Positions 40,303 through 49,230 of a stretch of 64,000 nt of DNA are shown piece by piece; within the stretch, counting starts at the first letter, position 1, and each line of letters starts with the position of its first letter. Position numbers and translations under genes: made by a program. Below the pieces are notes generated by a model. It saw only the letters and a program-made list of their open reading frames with translations. It ran no database searches and was not told the DNA's origin. This stretch comes from Corynebacterium lujinxingii. Lineage in GTDB: Bacteria > Actinomycetota > Actinomycetes > Mycobacteriales > Mycobacteriaceae. The stretch is taken from assembly GCF_014490555.1 (NCBI RefSeq), contig NZ_CP061032.1, positions 1,116,001-1,180,000 on the forward strand, written 5' to 3'.

Positions 40303-41244
40303 ATGCGCAAAGTACCGACCCTCGCGGCGGCGGGAGTTTGCGCACTTCTGCTCGGCGGCTGCTCCTCACTTGCAGGCTCCGACCTCAATGAACCGCTGGT
40401 GACCACGCGAGCGCTGCCAGCTATTGACGACATCCGCGAGGTCGACCCTTGGTCCGCCCCCTCGTCTGAGACCCGGCACATCAACGCAGGAGGCTTGAAA
40501 CGCGACTACATCCTGTCGCTTCCCGCCGGCGCAGACCAGCGCGACCGCCTGCCCGTCATCCTCGTGTTCCACGGCTACGGCGAGGACGCGGAATCGGTGC
40601 GCAGGAATTCCGGCTTGGATGAGGCAGACGCGATCGTGGCCTACCTCGACGGCGAAAAGAAAGCCTGGGCTCCGGCGCCGTACGCAAAAACATCGGGGGA
40701 GCAGGACCTCGACTTCGTCGATGCGGTGCTGGATGAGTTGGGCCGCGATTTCTCTATCGACCGCTCCCGCGTGTTCGCCGCCGGGTTTTCCAACGGCGGC
40801 GGATTCGCCGCGTACCTCGGCTGCCAGCGACCGCAAGAGTTCACCGGTATCGCCACTGTCGCCGGTGCCTACTATCACCGCGTATCCGAGGGCTGCTCGC
40901 AGATTCCGATGAAGCACGTCGACTTCCACGGCACCGACGACGACATCATCTCCTACGACGGCGGTCGCCGCCACAAAACCGCCTACAACTCAGTCGATGA
41001 GATGCTCACCGACGCCGCCGAGCGCAACCACTGCGATGCCCGCGAAGAAGACATCGACGTCGAAGACAACGTGCGCCTGGAACACTGGGCGGGCTGCGAC
41101 GCCGAACTTGCCCACTACCGCATCGAACACGGGCCGCATGTCTGGCCCGGCGGCGGCAACGACTCGTCCAAGACGGTCGACCAGGGCTTTGCCACCGACA
41201 AGATCCTCGAGTTCTTCCGGCTAGGCAAGGGCAGCAAGCGGTAG
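40303..41244 (+). CDS. Esterase lipoprotein, PHB-depolymerase-like
   Basis: A 313-residue exported esterase. Its signal peptide ends in the lipobox LLGGC (Cys near 20), so the mature protein should be anchored to the membrane by lipid. The esterase core has VFHGYGEDAESVRRNSG near 88, the nucleophile Ser in AAGFSNGGGFAAYLG near 164-178, an Asp in HGTDDDIISY and His in GPHVWPG, like LpqC-type depolymerase/feruloyl esterase proteins. A GTG at 40300 is an alternative start. Paralogue of the gene at 38787. Confidence 0.87.
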   Translation: MRKVPTLAAAGVCALLLGGCSSLAGSDLNEPLVTTRALPAIDDIREVDPWSAPSSETRHINAGGLKRDYILSLPAGADQRDRLPVILVFHGYGEDAESVRRNSGLDEADAIVAYLDGEKKAWAPAPYAKTSGEQDLDFVDAVLDELGRDFSIDRSRVFAAGFSNGGGFAAYLGCQRPQEFTGIATVAGAYYHRVSEGCSQIPMKHVDFHGTDDDIISYDGGRRHKTAYNSVDEMLTDAAERNHCDAREEDIDVEDNVRLEHWAGCDAELAHYRIEHGPHVWPGGGNDSSKTVDQGFATDKILEFFRLGKGSKR

Positions 41245-41280
41245 TCGCTGCGGCCCGCTGCGTTTCGGCACAATGGGCCC

Positions 41281-41826
41281 ATGATCTATAGCTTCGAAGG
41301 AACAACCCCAAAGATTCACCCGTCCGCGTTTGTGTCGGACGAGGCGACCATCATCGGCGACGTGGAAATCGGCGAGGACGCGAACATCTGGCCAGGTGTG
41401 GTGATCCGCGGCGATGTCGGTGCCATCCGGATCGGCGAGCGCGTCAACGTCCAGGACGGCACCGTCATTCACGTCGATGGCGACGGTGAGACGGTGCTCG
41501 AAGAGGATGTGACGATCGGACACCTCGCGATGGTGCACGGATGCCACATCGAAGCCGGTTGCCTCATCGGTATGAGCGCGACCGTATTGTCGCGTTCGCG
41601 CGTCGGCAAAGGAAGCATCATCGGTGGCGGGGCAGTGGTGCTTGAAGGCCAGGAGATTCCGGCGTTCTCGCTTGCGGCCGGCGTGCCGGCCAAGGTAAAG
41701 CGCCAGCTGGACGAGGACACGTACCCGGACCGGCTCAAGCACGCGGCGTTCTACGTCGACTTGGGCAAGCGCGCGAGTGCAGGGCTGGTGCCGGTGGGGC
41801 GGGAACAGGCCCGGTGTGAGCAATAG
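41281..41826 (+). CDS. Gamma-carbonic-anhydrase-like hexapeptide-repeat protein
   Basis: A 181-residue left-handed beta-helix protein with hexapeptide repeats from about 10 to 140 (for example VVIRGDVGAIRIGERVNVQD). His residues in VIHVDG, TIGHLAMVHGC and GCHIE match the metal ligands of gamma-type carbonic anhydrases (CaiE/PaaY/YrdA). Activity is uncertain, as many members are inactive on CO2. CACAAT about eight bases before the ATG suggests a leaderless start. Confidence 0.88.
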   Translation: MIYSFEGTTPKIHPSAFVSDEATIIGDVEIGEDANIWPGVVIRGDVGAIRIGERVNVQDGTVIHVDGDGETVLEEDVTIGHLAMVHGCHIEAGCLIGMSATVLSRSRVGKGSIIGGGAVVLEGQEIPAFSLAAGVPAKVKRQLDEDTYPDRLKHAAFYVDLGKRASAGLVPVGREQARCEQ

Positions 41827-41864
41827 CTGTAAGTAGCTCGAACCGAAGTGCGCGACCTGGGTGT

Positions 41865-42238
41865 TTGGTGCAGCGGCCGATCTACTTTCAGCTATTGTTC
41901 CTCGCCCCTTCGCTGGGAACGGGGAAGGCCCTATATGAATCGGCACGCACGTGGGCCTACCGCGAGATCCGCAACCACTGGGGAGACCCCGACAGTTTGA
42001 GGCGCTCAATCCAAACTGTGGCACAAGCGATCGACGTCGAGATGTTCACAGAGCCACTGCCAACCAACGAAGTCGACCACATCGCTAGGTCAATCCACAA
42101 ATGGATCATCACCAAGTCCCGCATGTGGGCAGACGGCCCAGCTACGAGGGGCAGCTGTTCCGCATGGCGCAGGATCACACGATGGTGGATCACTTCCGCC
42201 CCGGGCCGGGGCTTGAGTCGATCTTTGAGCCGGTGTAG
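41865..42238 (+). pseudogene. Remnant of a plasmid-type replication initiator (Rep, PriCT-like region)
   Basis: The frame from 41865 codes for ARTWAYREIRNHWG and EVDHIARSIHKWIITKSRMW, which I recognise as the C-terminal primase-like (PriCT) region of plasmid RepA proteins in Corynebacterium. The N-terminal two thirds are absent. Near 42145 the likely frame shifts by one: the adjoining frame reads SYEGQLFRMAQDHTMVDHF and stops at TAG 42236-42238. The remnant lies 136 bases from tRNA-Pro, a usual integration site, so it may mark a lost plasmid or phage. TGCCCGCAC-like repeats follow (42240-42280). The family call is from motif memory. Confidence 0.55.
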
Positions 42239-42335
42239 GCGTGCCCACATTGTGCCCGCACCTGCCCGCACTTGGTCGCACGTTACCGCATATGACCTGC
42301 CGTGCTTCTAGTTAGGAAAGATGCTGGTCAACAAG

Positions 42336-42363
42336 AAAACCCCCAGGTCATCCCGGGGGTTTT
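42336..42363. terminator. Bidirectional terminator next to tRNA-Pro
   Basis: AAAACCCCC (42336-42344) and GGGGGTTTT (42355-42363) form a perfect 9-bp stem around a 10-nt loop. It has T-tracts in both readings and lies 10 nt beyond the 3' end of the minus-strand tRNA. Confidence 0.9.
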
Positions 42364-42373
42364 ACTCATGTTG

Positions 42374-42447
42374 TCGGACTGACAGGATTTGAACCTGCGA
42401 CCCCCACACCCCCAGTGTGGTGCGCTACCAAACTGCGCCACAGCCCG
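42374..42447 (-). tRNA. tRNA-Pro (anticodon GGG)
   Basis: Read on the minus strand, a 74-nt cloverleaf: acceptor CGGGCTG pairs with CAGTCCG, D arm GGCGCAGTTTGGTAGCGC, anticodon stem CCACA/TGTGG with loop CTGGGGG (anticodon GGG), and TpsiC arm around GGTTCAAATCC. CCA is not encoded. TAATAT at 42472-42477 is its probable -10. Confidence 0.95.
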
Positions 42448-42471
42448 ATTGTCGCCGAAGCAACTGGCCAA

Positions 42472-42477
42472 ATATTA
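42472..42477 (-). promoter_or_regulatory. -10 box of tRNA-Pro
   Basis: TAATAT on the minus strand, 24 bases before the tRNA 5' end; TTGGGG 16 bp upstream is a fair -35. Confidence 0.5.
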
Positions 42478-42510
42478 CAGCACTGTCATCTGCCCCCAAA
42501 AACTGCCAGG

Positions 42511-42903
42511 TCAACTGACTACGCCGTCCACGTATAGCCACTGGCCGTCACGTCGTTCGAAGCGGGAACGTTCCTGCAGCGAGCCGCCGGGGTAGAGGGC
42601 TTCGAAGACGACGGTGCCGGTGGCGTCGAAAAGCCCGCCGCCCTCGGTGGAAATGACGTTGAGGCGGGTGAACGGCTCGCCGGAGGGGTCCACGTCCAGG
42701 CCGGCCGGTAGTGTCTCCGGCGCCCAGGTGCGGGCGACATAGGAGCCGTCACCGATGACGAAGGCGGTGTAGCGCGAACGCATGAGCGCCTCAGCGGTCG
42801 GCGCGTTGGCAGCGCCTGAGATGTAGCGGCTGCAGCACGCGTCATACGGCATGCCCAGCCCGCACGGGCACAGGCCCCGCACCTCAGACCGCACTCCAGC
42901 CAT
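42511..42903 (-). CDS. YchJ-family (UPF0225) protein with SEC-C-like motif
   Basis: A 130-residue protein. The N-terminal CPCGLGMPYDACCSRY near 12-27 is the zinc-binding SEC-C-like cluster; ALMRSRYTAFVIGDGSYVARTW near 39-60 is the conserved YchJ core. The start overlaps the stop of the hydrolase-OsmC gene by one base (TAATG), so they are coupled. Function unknown. Confidence 0.88.
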   Translation of the reverse strand: MAGVRSEVRGLCPCGLGMPYDACCSRYISGAANAPTAEALMRSRYTAFVIGDGSYVARTWAPETLPAGLDVDPSGEPFTRLNVISTEGGGLFDATGTVVFEALYPGGSLQERSRFERRDGQWLYVDGVVS

Positions 42904-44129
42904 TATTTGCCCAGGCGCTCAGCGCGGTGAAGCTTGTTTTGGCGGCGACGGCGCTCCAGCGAGGCGGTCTCCGCGGTGGTCTCGATGGCACCCTTGTCCA
43001 CGTATCCGTCGACGGTGGAGGAAGCGCCGGCGGCGCGCAGGGTTTCCACCTGGTCGTCGGAGAGGTCGCCGTAGAGGGTAATCAGGCGGGTGAAGGTGCC
43101 GTCGCCGTTGTGGTTGACTTCCACGCGGACGTCGTCAAGCGGCATGCCCTTCGCTGCCTCGCGCACGGCCTGGGAGCAGGACACCGCGAGCGCGGACATG
43201 TACAGGCCAGTCGACGTCACGCCCTGGCCCTTGCCGCCGGTGTTCTTGGAGCGGTCGGTGGTGATCGCGTGATCCGAGGTGCGCACCACGTCGCCGTACT
43301 TCGTGCCGCGGGCGGAGTATGACACGGCGTTGGAGTCCGTGGTCTTCGCCGGCACGAACAGGTCCTCGGTGTACTGTACGGCCCAGGAGCCGATGATGTC
43401 CGCGGCACGCTGCGCGGTGCCCTGGCGGGTCAGCAGGTGATCGGCCTTGTCGAGGGACATCAGCGACTTCGGGTAGCGCGCCAGCGAGAAGATGTTCTGG
43501 GCGTTGTCGATGCCGACGGTGATGTCGATCGGGGAGTGCACAATAAGCAACGGCTTGCGCAGCTTCGGCAGGTATTCCTCCGGGTTGGTCTCCGCGAGAT
43601 CCTCGAGGAACTCGCGGGAGATGACCAGCTCGCGGCCGCCGAGGACGACTGGCACGGAGCCGTTGGCGTCGGCCTCGCCGATCGCGTGGGCGTAGTGCAG
43701 CACGGAGTGTGCTGGGTCGAACGGCGCGCCGACGGTCGCCACAGCCTTGATCATCTGCTTCAGCTCCGGGCGGGTCGCTGCCTTAAGCGCGGCCGCGCCA
43801 CCGAGGGAGTGGCCCATTAGCAGCTGCGGGGCTTTGTAGTTTTCTTCGAGCCACAGGGCTGCGGCGACGATGTCGTCGACATTCTCGGAAAACGACGTGT
43901 TTTGGAACTCGCCCTCGGACTGGCCCAGGCCGGGGAAGTCGAAACGCAGGGTGGCGATGCCGTGCTCGGTGAGTCGCTTCGAAATGCGCGACGCACCCGG
44001 CGTGTGGCGGGATCCTGCGAAGCAGTGCGCGAAAATCGCGTACGCCTGCGCGGGTCCGTCCGGCCTGTCGATGGTGCCGGCCATCATGTGCCCCTTGGAC
44101 GAGGGGACTTTCACGTTCATAGACAGCAT
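42903..44129 (-). CDS. Alpha/beta hydrolase fused to an OsmC-like domain
   Basis: 408 residues with two domains. Residues 1-255 are a serine hydrolase: FAHCFAGSRHTPG near 34-46, nucleophile Ser in LLMGHSLGGAAAL near 102-114, and His in KADHLL near 229. Residues 265-395 are OsmC-like (VRTSDHAITTDRS, then LAVSCSQAVREAAKG with the conserved Cys), a fold of thiol-dependent hydroperoxide reductases. The fusion is known in other bacteria; here it may couple ester cleavage to peroxide removal. ATG 44129 follows GAGGAGG at 10 nt; ATG 44120 is an alternative. Confidence 0.88.
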   Translation of the reverse strand: MLSMNVKVPSSKGHMMAGTIDRPDGPAQAYAIFAHCFAGSRHTPGASRISKRLTEHGIATLRFDFPGLGQSEGEFQNTSFSENVDDIVAAALWLEENYKAPQLLMGHSLGGAAALKAATRPELKQMIKAVATVGAPFDPAHSVLHYAHAIGEADANGSVPVVLGGRELVISREFLEDLAETNPEEYLPKLRKPLLIVHSPIDITVGIDNAQNIFSLARYPKSLMSLDKADHLLTRQGTAQRAADIIGSWAVQYTEDLFVPAKTTDSNAVSYSARGTKYGDVVRTSDHAITTDRSKNTGGKGQGVTSTGLYMSALAVSCSQAVREAAKGMPLDDVRVEVNHNGDGTFTRLITLYGDLSDDQVETLRAAGASSTVDGYVDKGAIETTAETASLERRRRQNKLHRAERLGK

Positions 44130-44230
44130 TGGTTGGCTTCCCTCCTCAATTCGACGTACAGCGTAATCGTGTCACCATGTCTTTGGCACTTTGGTGCACC
44201 CCTGCGACCGGCCCGAGCGTCAAACCGCAT

Positions 44231-44236
44231 TATCCT
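44231..44236 (+). promoter_or_regulatory. Leaderless-type -10 of secA2
   Basis: TATCCT ends eight nt before ATG 44245; no ribosome binding site is seen. Confidence 0.45.
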
Positions 44237-44244
44237 TAACGGTT

Positions 44245-46536
44245 ATGGGCAAATTCGACTGGTTCTGGAAGGCCATGGGCTCCACGGCCGAGCGCAACAA
44301 CAAAAAGTCCAAGGCCGTCGTCGCCGACGCGCACGGGCTGATCGAGGAGCTCTCGCTTCTCGACGACAACTCGCTCGCCGAAACCGTCCGCGCCACCGTG
44401 ACCGACGGCGCCGTCAAGGACAAGCCGCGCTTCCTTGCGGGCCTGTCGGTGGCCTCCCAGCGTACGCTGGGGATGACCCCGTTTAACGTGCAGAACCAGG
44501 CTGTGCTGCGCCTGCTCGAAGGCGACGTGATCCAGATGGCCACCGGTGAAGGCAAGACGCTGGTCGGCGCGATGGCGGCCACCGGGTTTGCGCTGCAGGG
44601 CAAGCGCGTCCACCTGATCACAGTGAACAACTATCTGGCCGCCCGCGACGCAGAGTGGATGCGCCCGCTTGTGGAGTTTTTCGAGTTGACGGTGGCGGCG
44701 GTCACGGAGTCGTCGTCACGCGAAGAACGCGTCGCGGCCTACCGCAGCGACGTGATTTACGCGCCGGTGACCGAGATCGGCTTCGACCACCTGCGCGACA
44801 ACCAGATCACCTCGCGCGAGCAGACGGTGCAGGTTCCTGCGGATGTGGCACTGGTCGACGAGGCGGACAGCGTGCTTGTCGACGAAGCCCTGGTCCCGCT
44901 TGTCCTCGCCGGGTCCGAGGGGACGCAGCAGGCCACCGGCCAGATCACCGAGGCCGTCTCCCACCTGGTGGAGGAGCAGGACTACACGATCGATTCGGAC
45001 GGGCGTAACGCGTTTCTCACCGACGACGGCGCGGCGAAGGTCGAGCGTCTGTTGGGTATTGAGTCGCTGTACTCGGACGAGCACATCGGCTCCACGCTGG
45101 TGCGGGTCAACCTCGCGCTGCATGCCAAGGCGCTTCTGATCCGCGACGTGCACTACATCGTCGAGGATGGCAAGGTCGCGCTTGTCGACGCCTCCCGCGG
45201 CCGCGTGGCAGAACTGCAGCGCTGGCCCGACGGCCTGCAGGCGGCAGTCGAGTCGAAGGAGGGCCTCGACGTGTCCGAGGGTGGACGCATCCTCGATTCG
45301 ATCACGCTGCAGGCGCTGATGCGCCGCTATCCCACGGTGTGCGGCATGACGGGCACCGCCGTTGAGGCCACCGACCAGTTGCGCAGCTTCTACGGCCTGC
45401 ACGTCGCAGTCATCGACCGGGCGAACGAACTCAAGCGTTTCGACGAGGCCGACCGCATCTACGCGACCATGGAGGACAAAAACGCCGCGATCGTCGAGGA
45501 GATCGCGCACATTCACTCCACCGGCCAGCCGGTGCTCGTCGGCACGCACGACGTAGCCGAGTCTGAGGCGCTGGCGGAGGCGCTCGCGCAGCGCGGTATC
45601 GCCGTCAACGTCCTCAACGCGAAAAACGACGCCGAAGAGGCGCGCATCATTGCGGAGGCCGGCGACGTCGGACGCGTGACGGTGTCGACCCAAATGGCTG
45701 GCCGCGGCACCGATATCAAGCTCGGCGGCGCCGACGAGGGAGACCACGACGAGGTGGCCTCACTCGGCGGTCTTGCGGTCATCGGTACCGCGCGCCACCG
45801 CACCGCACGCCTGGACAACCAGCTGCGCGGCCGCGCGGGCCGCCAGGGCGATCCGGGCCTGAGCCTGTTTTTCGTCTCGCTTGACGACGACATCGTCACT
45901 ACCGGCGGCGCCGACGAGACCTTTACCGCGCAGCCGGAGCCGGACGGGCGCATCACAGGCAACCGTGCCCAGCAGTTCGTGGAGCACTGCCAGCGCGTCA
46001 CCGAAGGCCAGTTGCTGGAGATCCACTCCCAGACCTGGAAGTACAACAAGCTCCTTGCGGACCACCGCGACATCCTCGACGAGCGCCGCGCCGCGATCTT
46101 GGACACCGACACCGCCTGGCGTGAGTTGGCCGAGCGTGCCCCGCAGCGTGCCGACGAACTGTCGCACCTGCCTCAGGAGATCCGCGAACAGGCCGCACGC
46201 GAGATCATGCTGTTCCACCTCGACGCCGAGTGGTCCGAGCATCTCGCGTTGATGGATGACGTCCGGGAATCTATTCACCTTCGCGCCATCGCCCGCGAGA
46301 CGCCGATTGACGAATACCACCGCATCGCCGTGCGCGAGTTCAAGGATCTCGCAAACCGGGCCGTGGCCCAGGCGGTGGAGACGTTTAACACCGTGGACAT
46401 CGACGAAAACGGGGCGCATCTGGCGGACGCGGGGTGGAAGCGCCCGAGTGCGACGTGGACCTACATGGTCTCCGACAACCCGCTTGCGGGCTCCGGCAAC
46501 TCCGTCATTAGCGGCATCGGCAATATCTTCCGTTAA
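44245..46536 (+). CDS. secA2: Accessory preprotein translocase ATPase SecA2
   Basis: The second SecA of actinobacteria, which exports a subset of proteins through SecYEG. 763 residues, shorter than SecA1 and without its C-terminal metal-binding tail. The Walker A is MATGEGKTLVG near 97-107 and Walker B is VDEADSVLVDEAL near 206-218. The helicase-like half has TQMAGRGTDIKLGG near 486-499 and QLRGRAGRQGDPG near 528-540. ATG 44245 is chosen for the -10 box just before it. odhI follows in the same direction. Confidence 0.92.
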   Translation: MGKFDWFWKAMGSTAERNNKKSKAVVADAHGLIEELSLLDDNSLAETVRATVTDGAVKDKPRFLAGLSVASQRTLGMTPFNVQNQAVLRLLEGDVIQMATGEGKTLVGAMAATGFALQGKRVHLITVNNYLAARDAEWMRPLVEFFELTVAAVTESSSREERVAAYRSDVIYAPVTEIGFDHLRDNQITSREQTVQVPADVALVDEADSVLVDEALVPLVLAGSEGTQQATGQITEAVSHLVEEQDYTIDSDGRNAFLTDDGAAKVERLLGIESLYSDEHIGSTLVRVNLALHAKALLIRDVHYIVEDGKVALVDASRGRVAELQRWPDGLQAAVESKEGLDVSEGGRILDSITLQALMRRYPTVCGMTGTAVEATDQLRSFYGLHVAVIDRANELKRFDEADRIYATMEDKNAAIVEEIAHIHSTGQPVLVGTHDVAESEALAEALAQRGIAVNVLNAKNDAEEARIIAEAGDVGRVTVSTQMAGRGTDIKLGGADEGDHDEVASLGGLAVIGTARHRTARLDNQLRGRAGRQGDPGLSLFFVSLDDDIVTTGGADETFTAQPEPDGRITGNRAQQFVEHCQRVTEGQLLEIHSQTWKYNKLLADHRDILDERRAAILDTDTAWRELAERAPQRADELSHLPQEIREQAAREIMLFHLDAEWSEHLALMDDVRESIHLRAIARETPIDEYHRIAVREFKDLANRAVAQAVETFNTVDIDENGAHLADAGWKRPSATWTYMVSDNPLAGSGNSVISGIGNIFR

Positions 46537-46570
46537 CCCGCTAAACGCCACCCGCGAGCGAGTTGGGCGG

Positions 46571-46576
46571 TACTAT
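46571..46576 (+). promoter_or_regulatory. -10 box of odhI
   Basis: TACTAT lies 44 bases before the odhI ATG; an AAGGAG stands 6 nt before that start. Confidence 0.45.
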
Positions 46577-46619
46577 TGCAGAAGTTCTCAATCTCGACTC
46601 GACAGTCAAGGAGTTAGTC

Positions 46620-47045
46620 ATGAGCGACAACACGCCGCAGAACCAGGTCGAAACCACTTCCGTGTTCCGAGCTGACCTGCTCAAGGAGATGGAATCTGGT
46701 GCTGCCGCATCCGTGGACTCCACGGCTGGCACCGACAACCTGCCGGAAGGTGCGGCGCTGCTCGTCGTCAAGCGCGGCCCGAACGCAGGGGCTCGTTTCT
46801 TGCTCGACCAGGACTCCACGACCGCCGGCCGCCACCCGGAGGCCGACATCTTCCTCGACGACGTGACTGTCTCTCGTCGTCACGCTGAGTTCCGCCGTAA
46901 CGGCGAAGGCTACGAGGTTGTCGATGTCGGGTCGCTCAACGGCACCTACGTCAACCGCGAGCCGCGCAACACTCAGGAGCTAACCAACGGCGACGAGATC
47001 CAGATTGGCAAGTTCCGTCTCGTCTTTATTGTCGCTGAAGACTAA
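46620..47045 (+). CDS. odhI: OdhI/GarA-like FHA-domain inhibitor of 2-oxoglutarate dehydrogenase
   Basis: A 141-residue regulator. Unphosphorylated OdhI binds OdhA through its FHA domain and slows the TCA cycle at 2-oxoglutarate dehydrogenase; PknG phosphorylation relieves this. The N-terminal motif VETTSVFRADLL (residues 10-21) holds the tandem Thr phosphorylated in this family. The FHA domain covers about 48-138, with AGRHPEADIFLDD and VSRRHAEF then SLNGTYVN. ATG 46620 is chosen from AAGGAG and homology; an upstream in-frame start gives a non-conserved extension. Confidence 0.95.
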   Translation: MSDNTPQNQVETTSVFRADLLKEMESGAAASVDSTAGTDNLPEGAALLVVKRGPNAGARFLLDQDSTTAGRHPEADIFLDDVTVSRRHAEFRRNGEGYEVVDVGSLNGTYVNREPRNTQELTNGDEIQIGKFRLVFIVAED

Positions 47046-47102
47046 GACTAGACTGCCTATTTTCCCTAGCCCACGCCCAACGAAGAAGAAGAGCACGACC
47101 AC

Positions 47103-47855
47103 GTGAGCGCAATCCGCAAGACCGCCCCGCAGCCGACCGCCGCGAAGCAATCCAAGCCCGCCAAACCGGCGAAGACCATGTCGATTGGTGTTGTGCTTGA
47201 GCGTTTGCGCACCGAATTTCCGGACGTGACCGTCTCCAAGATCCGCTTCCTCGAATCCGAGGGACTGATTACCCCGCAGCGCACGGCGTCGGGCTACCGT
47301 CGTTTTACCGAAGATGACGTGGAGCGCCTGCGCTACATCTTGGTCACCCAGCGCGACAACTACCTGCCACTGAAGGTCATCCGCGAGCAGCTGGACGCGA
47401 TGGATTCCGGCCAGGTCACCGCGATCCTCACCGCCAACGACGCGGAGCCGATGATCTCCCCGGAGAACTTCCGTGCTCCGGCGCCGACTCGTTTGTCGGA
47501 TGTCGATGTGGCCGAGCAGGCCCAGGCACCGCAGTCCACGGTGGAGGAGTACATCAAGGTCGGCTTGATCACCCCAGATGCCGCCGGTTTGTTCAACGTG
47601 GACGATGTGCGCACCGTCACCACCGCCATGTCGCTTGCGGAGTTCGGCTTCGACGCCCGCCACCTGAAGACGCTGCGCACCGCAGCCGCCCGCCAGGCCG
47701 CCATGATCGGCCAGGTCACCGAGCCGGTGGCCAAGTCCGGCAAGGTCAATTCCCAACAGCAAGCCGAAGAGATTGGCCAGCAGATGTCCGCGCTGGTCGT
47801 TTCGCTGCACGCGTCGCTGGTGAAAAACGAGCTGCGCAAGCAGTCCGGCAACTAG
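47103..47855 (+). CDS. ftsR: MerR-family regulator FtsR
   Basis: A 250-residue MerR-like transcription factor. In C. glutamicum the protein at this place activates ftsZ and controls growth and cell shape. A basic N-terminal tail (1-28) precedes the DNA-binding winged helix (about 29-100): SIGVVLERLRTEFPDVTVSK, LESEGLITPQRTASGYRRF. GTG 47103 is the start. The partner genes odhI, the DUF151 gene and the second merR gene follow the usual corynebacterial order. Confidence 0.9.
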   Translation: MSAIRKTAPQPTAAKQSKPAKPAKTMSIGVVLERLRTEFPDVTVSKIRFLESEGLITPQRTASGYRRFTEDDVERLRYILVTQRDNYLPLKVIREQLDAMDSGQVTAILTANDAEPMISPENFRAPAPTRLSDVDVAEQAQAPQSTVEEYIKVGLITPDAAGLFNVDDVRTVTTAMSLAEFGFDARHLKTLRTAAARQAAMIGQVTEPVAKSGKVNSQQQAEEIGQQMSALVVSLHASLVKNELRKQSGN

Positions 47856-47860
47856 CCGCC

Positions 47861-48445
47861 ATGGAGGCGGTTGAACTCGTCGGGGTCTTTCCGGTCGGCC
47901 CCGAGCAATACCTGTGCGCCCTGCTGCAGCGCTCATCCAATGGACGTTGCATCCCAGTGTGGGTTCCGATGCAGGAGGGAAGCGAGCTCGCGGCGCGTCT
48001 CGACGGCTGGTCGCCGAACCGTCCGCGCACCATCGACGCCGTAGTGGAGCTCATCCGCACCACCGGTCTCTCAGTCGAGACCATCGAACTGTCGTCGTAC
48101 GTCGACGGGATGTTCATGGCGACGGTGTCGTTTGCCGACGGTGCAGAGTTAGACCTGCGCGCGTCGGATGCGATTACGTTGGCGCACGAACTCGACCAGG
48201 AGTTGGCGGTCGATGAGCATGTCGCCAATCAAGCGTCGATGTATTTGTCCGCCGAAGATGCGGAGCGCTTCCTTGGCGCGGAGATTGTGGTTGCAGATGT
48301 TGAAGGTGAGGCGCAGTCGGCGAGTGGCGATGCTCAAGCCGACGCGGATTTTGAGGAGCTCATGCGTAATCTGGGCGTCGACAACCTTGATGCGGATGAT
48401 GCTGGTGATACTGATGGGGAAGAAGGTACGCAAGCGTCGGAGTAA
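47861..48445 (+). CDS. DUF151 (bifunctional-nuclease-like) protein
   Basis: 194 residues; the DUF151 domain covers about 1-140, with FPVGPEQYLCALLQ, the conserved RPRTIDAVVELIRTTGLSVE and LRASDAITLAHEL. The last 45 residues are acidic and low in complexity. Some plant members have DNase/RNase activity, but bacterial roles are unclear. Five bases after ftsR, so probably co-transcribed. Confidence 0.9.
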   Translation: MEAVELVGVFPVGPEQYLCALLQRSSNGRCIPVWVPMQEGSELAARLDGWSPNRPRTIDAVVELIRTTGLSVETIELSSYVDGMFMATVSFADGAELDLRASDAITLAHELDQELAVDEHVANQASMYLSAEDAERFLGAEIVVADVEGEAQSASGDAQADADFEELMRNLGVDNLDADDAGDTDGEEGTQASE

Positions 48446-48497
48446 TGTCTCAGTGTAAAGTTGAGCTTTAGAGTTCGGCGTGTTGCGCCTGAAACTC

Positions 48498-48527
48498 TTG
48501 ACCCGGAACCTATGCTTGGCATTTAAT
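48498..48527 (+). promoter_or_regulatory. Promoter of the second MerR gene
   Basis: TTGACC (48498-48503), an 18-bp spacer and TTTAAT (48522-48527). GGGAG precedes the GTG start at 48568. Confidence 0.6.
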
Positions 48528-48567
48528 AGTCAGCAGGCCCCAAGTTAACTTTCATGGGAGTAATTAC

Positions 48568-49149
<582 letters not shown>

Positions 49150-49161
49150 GCGGACAACACA

Positions 49162-49203
49162 AAGGCCCGGGCTGGGTTTACTCCCTCCAGCCCGGGCCTT
49201 TTG
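49162..49203. terminator. Bidirectional terminator between merR and the VWA gene
   Basis: AAGGCCCGGGCTGG (49162-49175) and CCAGCCCGGGCCTT (49187-49200) form a perfect 14-bp stem, with T's after it on the plus strand and complementary A's before. It separates convergent genes. Confidence 0.93.
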
Positions 49204-49230
49204 CGCGCTGGGATTCGGCTGCCGTGCTGG

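Noticed and set aside
42389..42595. Plus-strand open frame over tRNA-Pro and the YchJ gene end
   Set aside because: It crosses a tRNA and lies antisense to a conserved gene.
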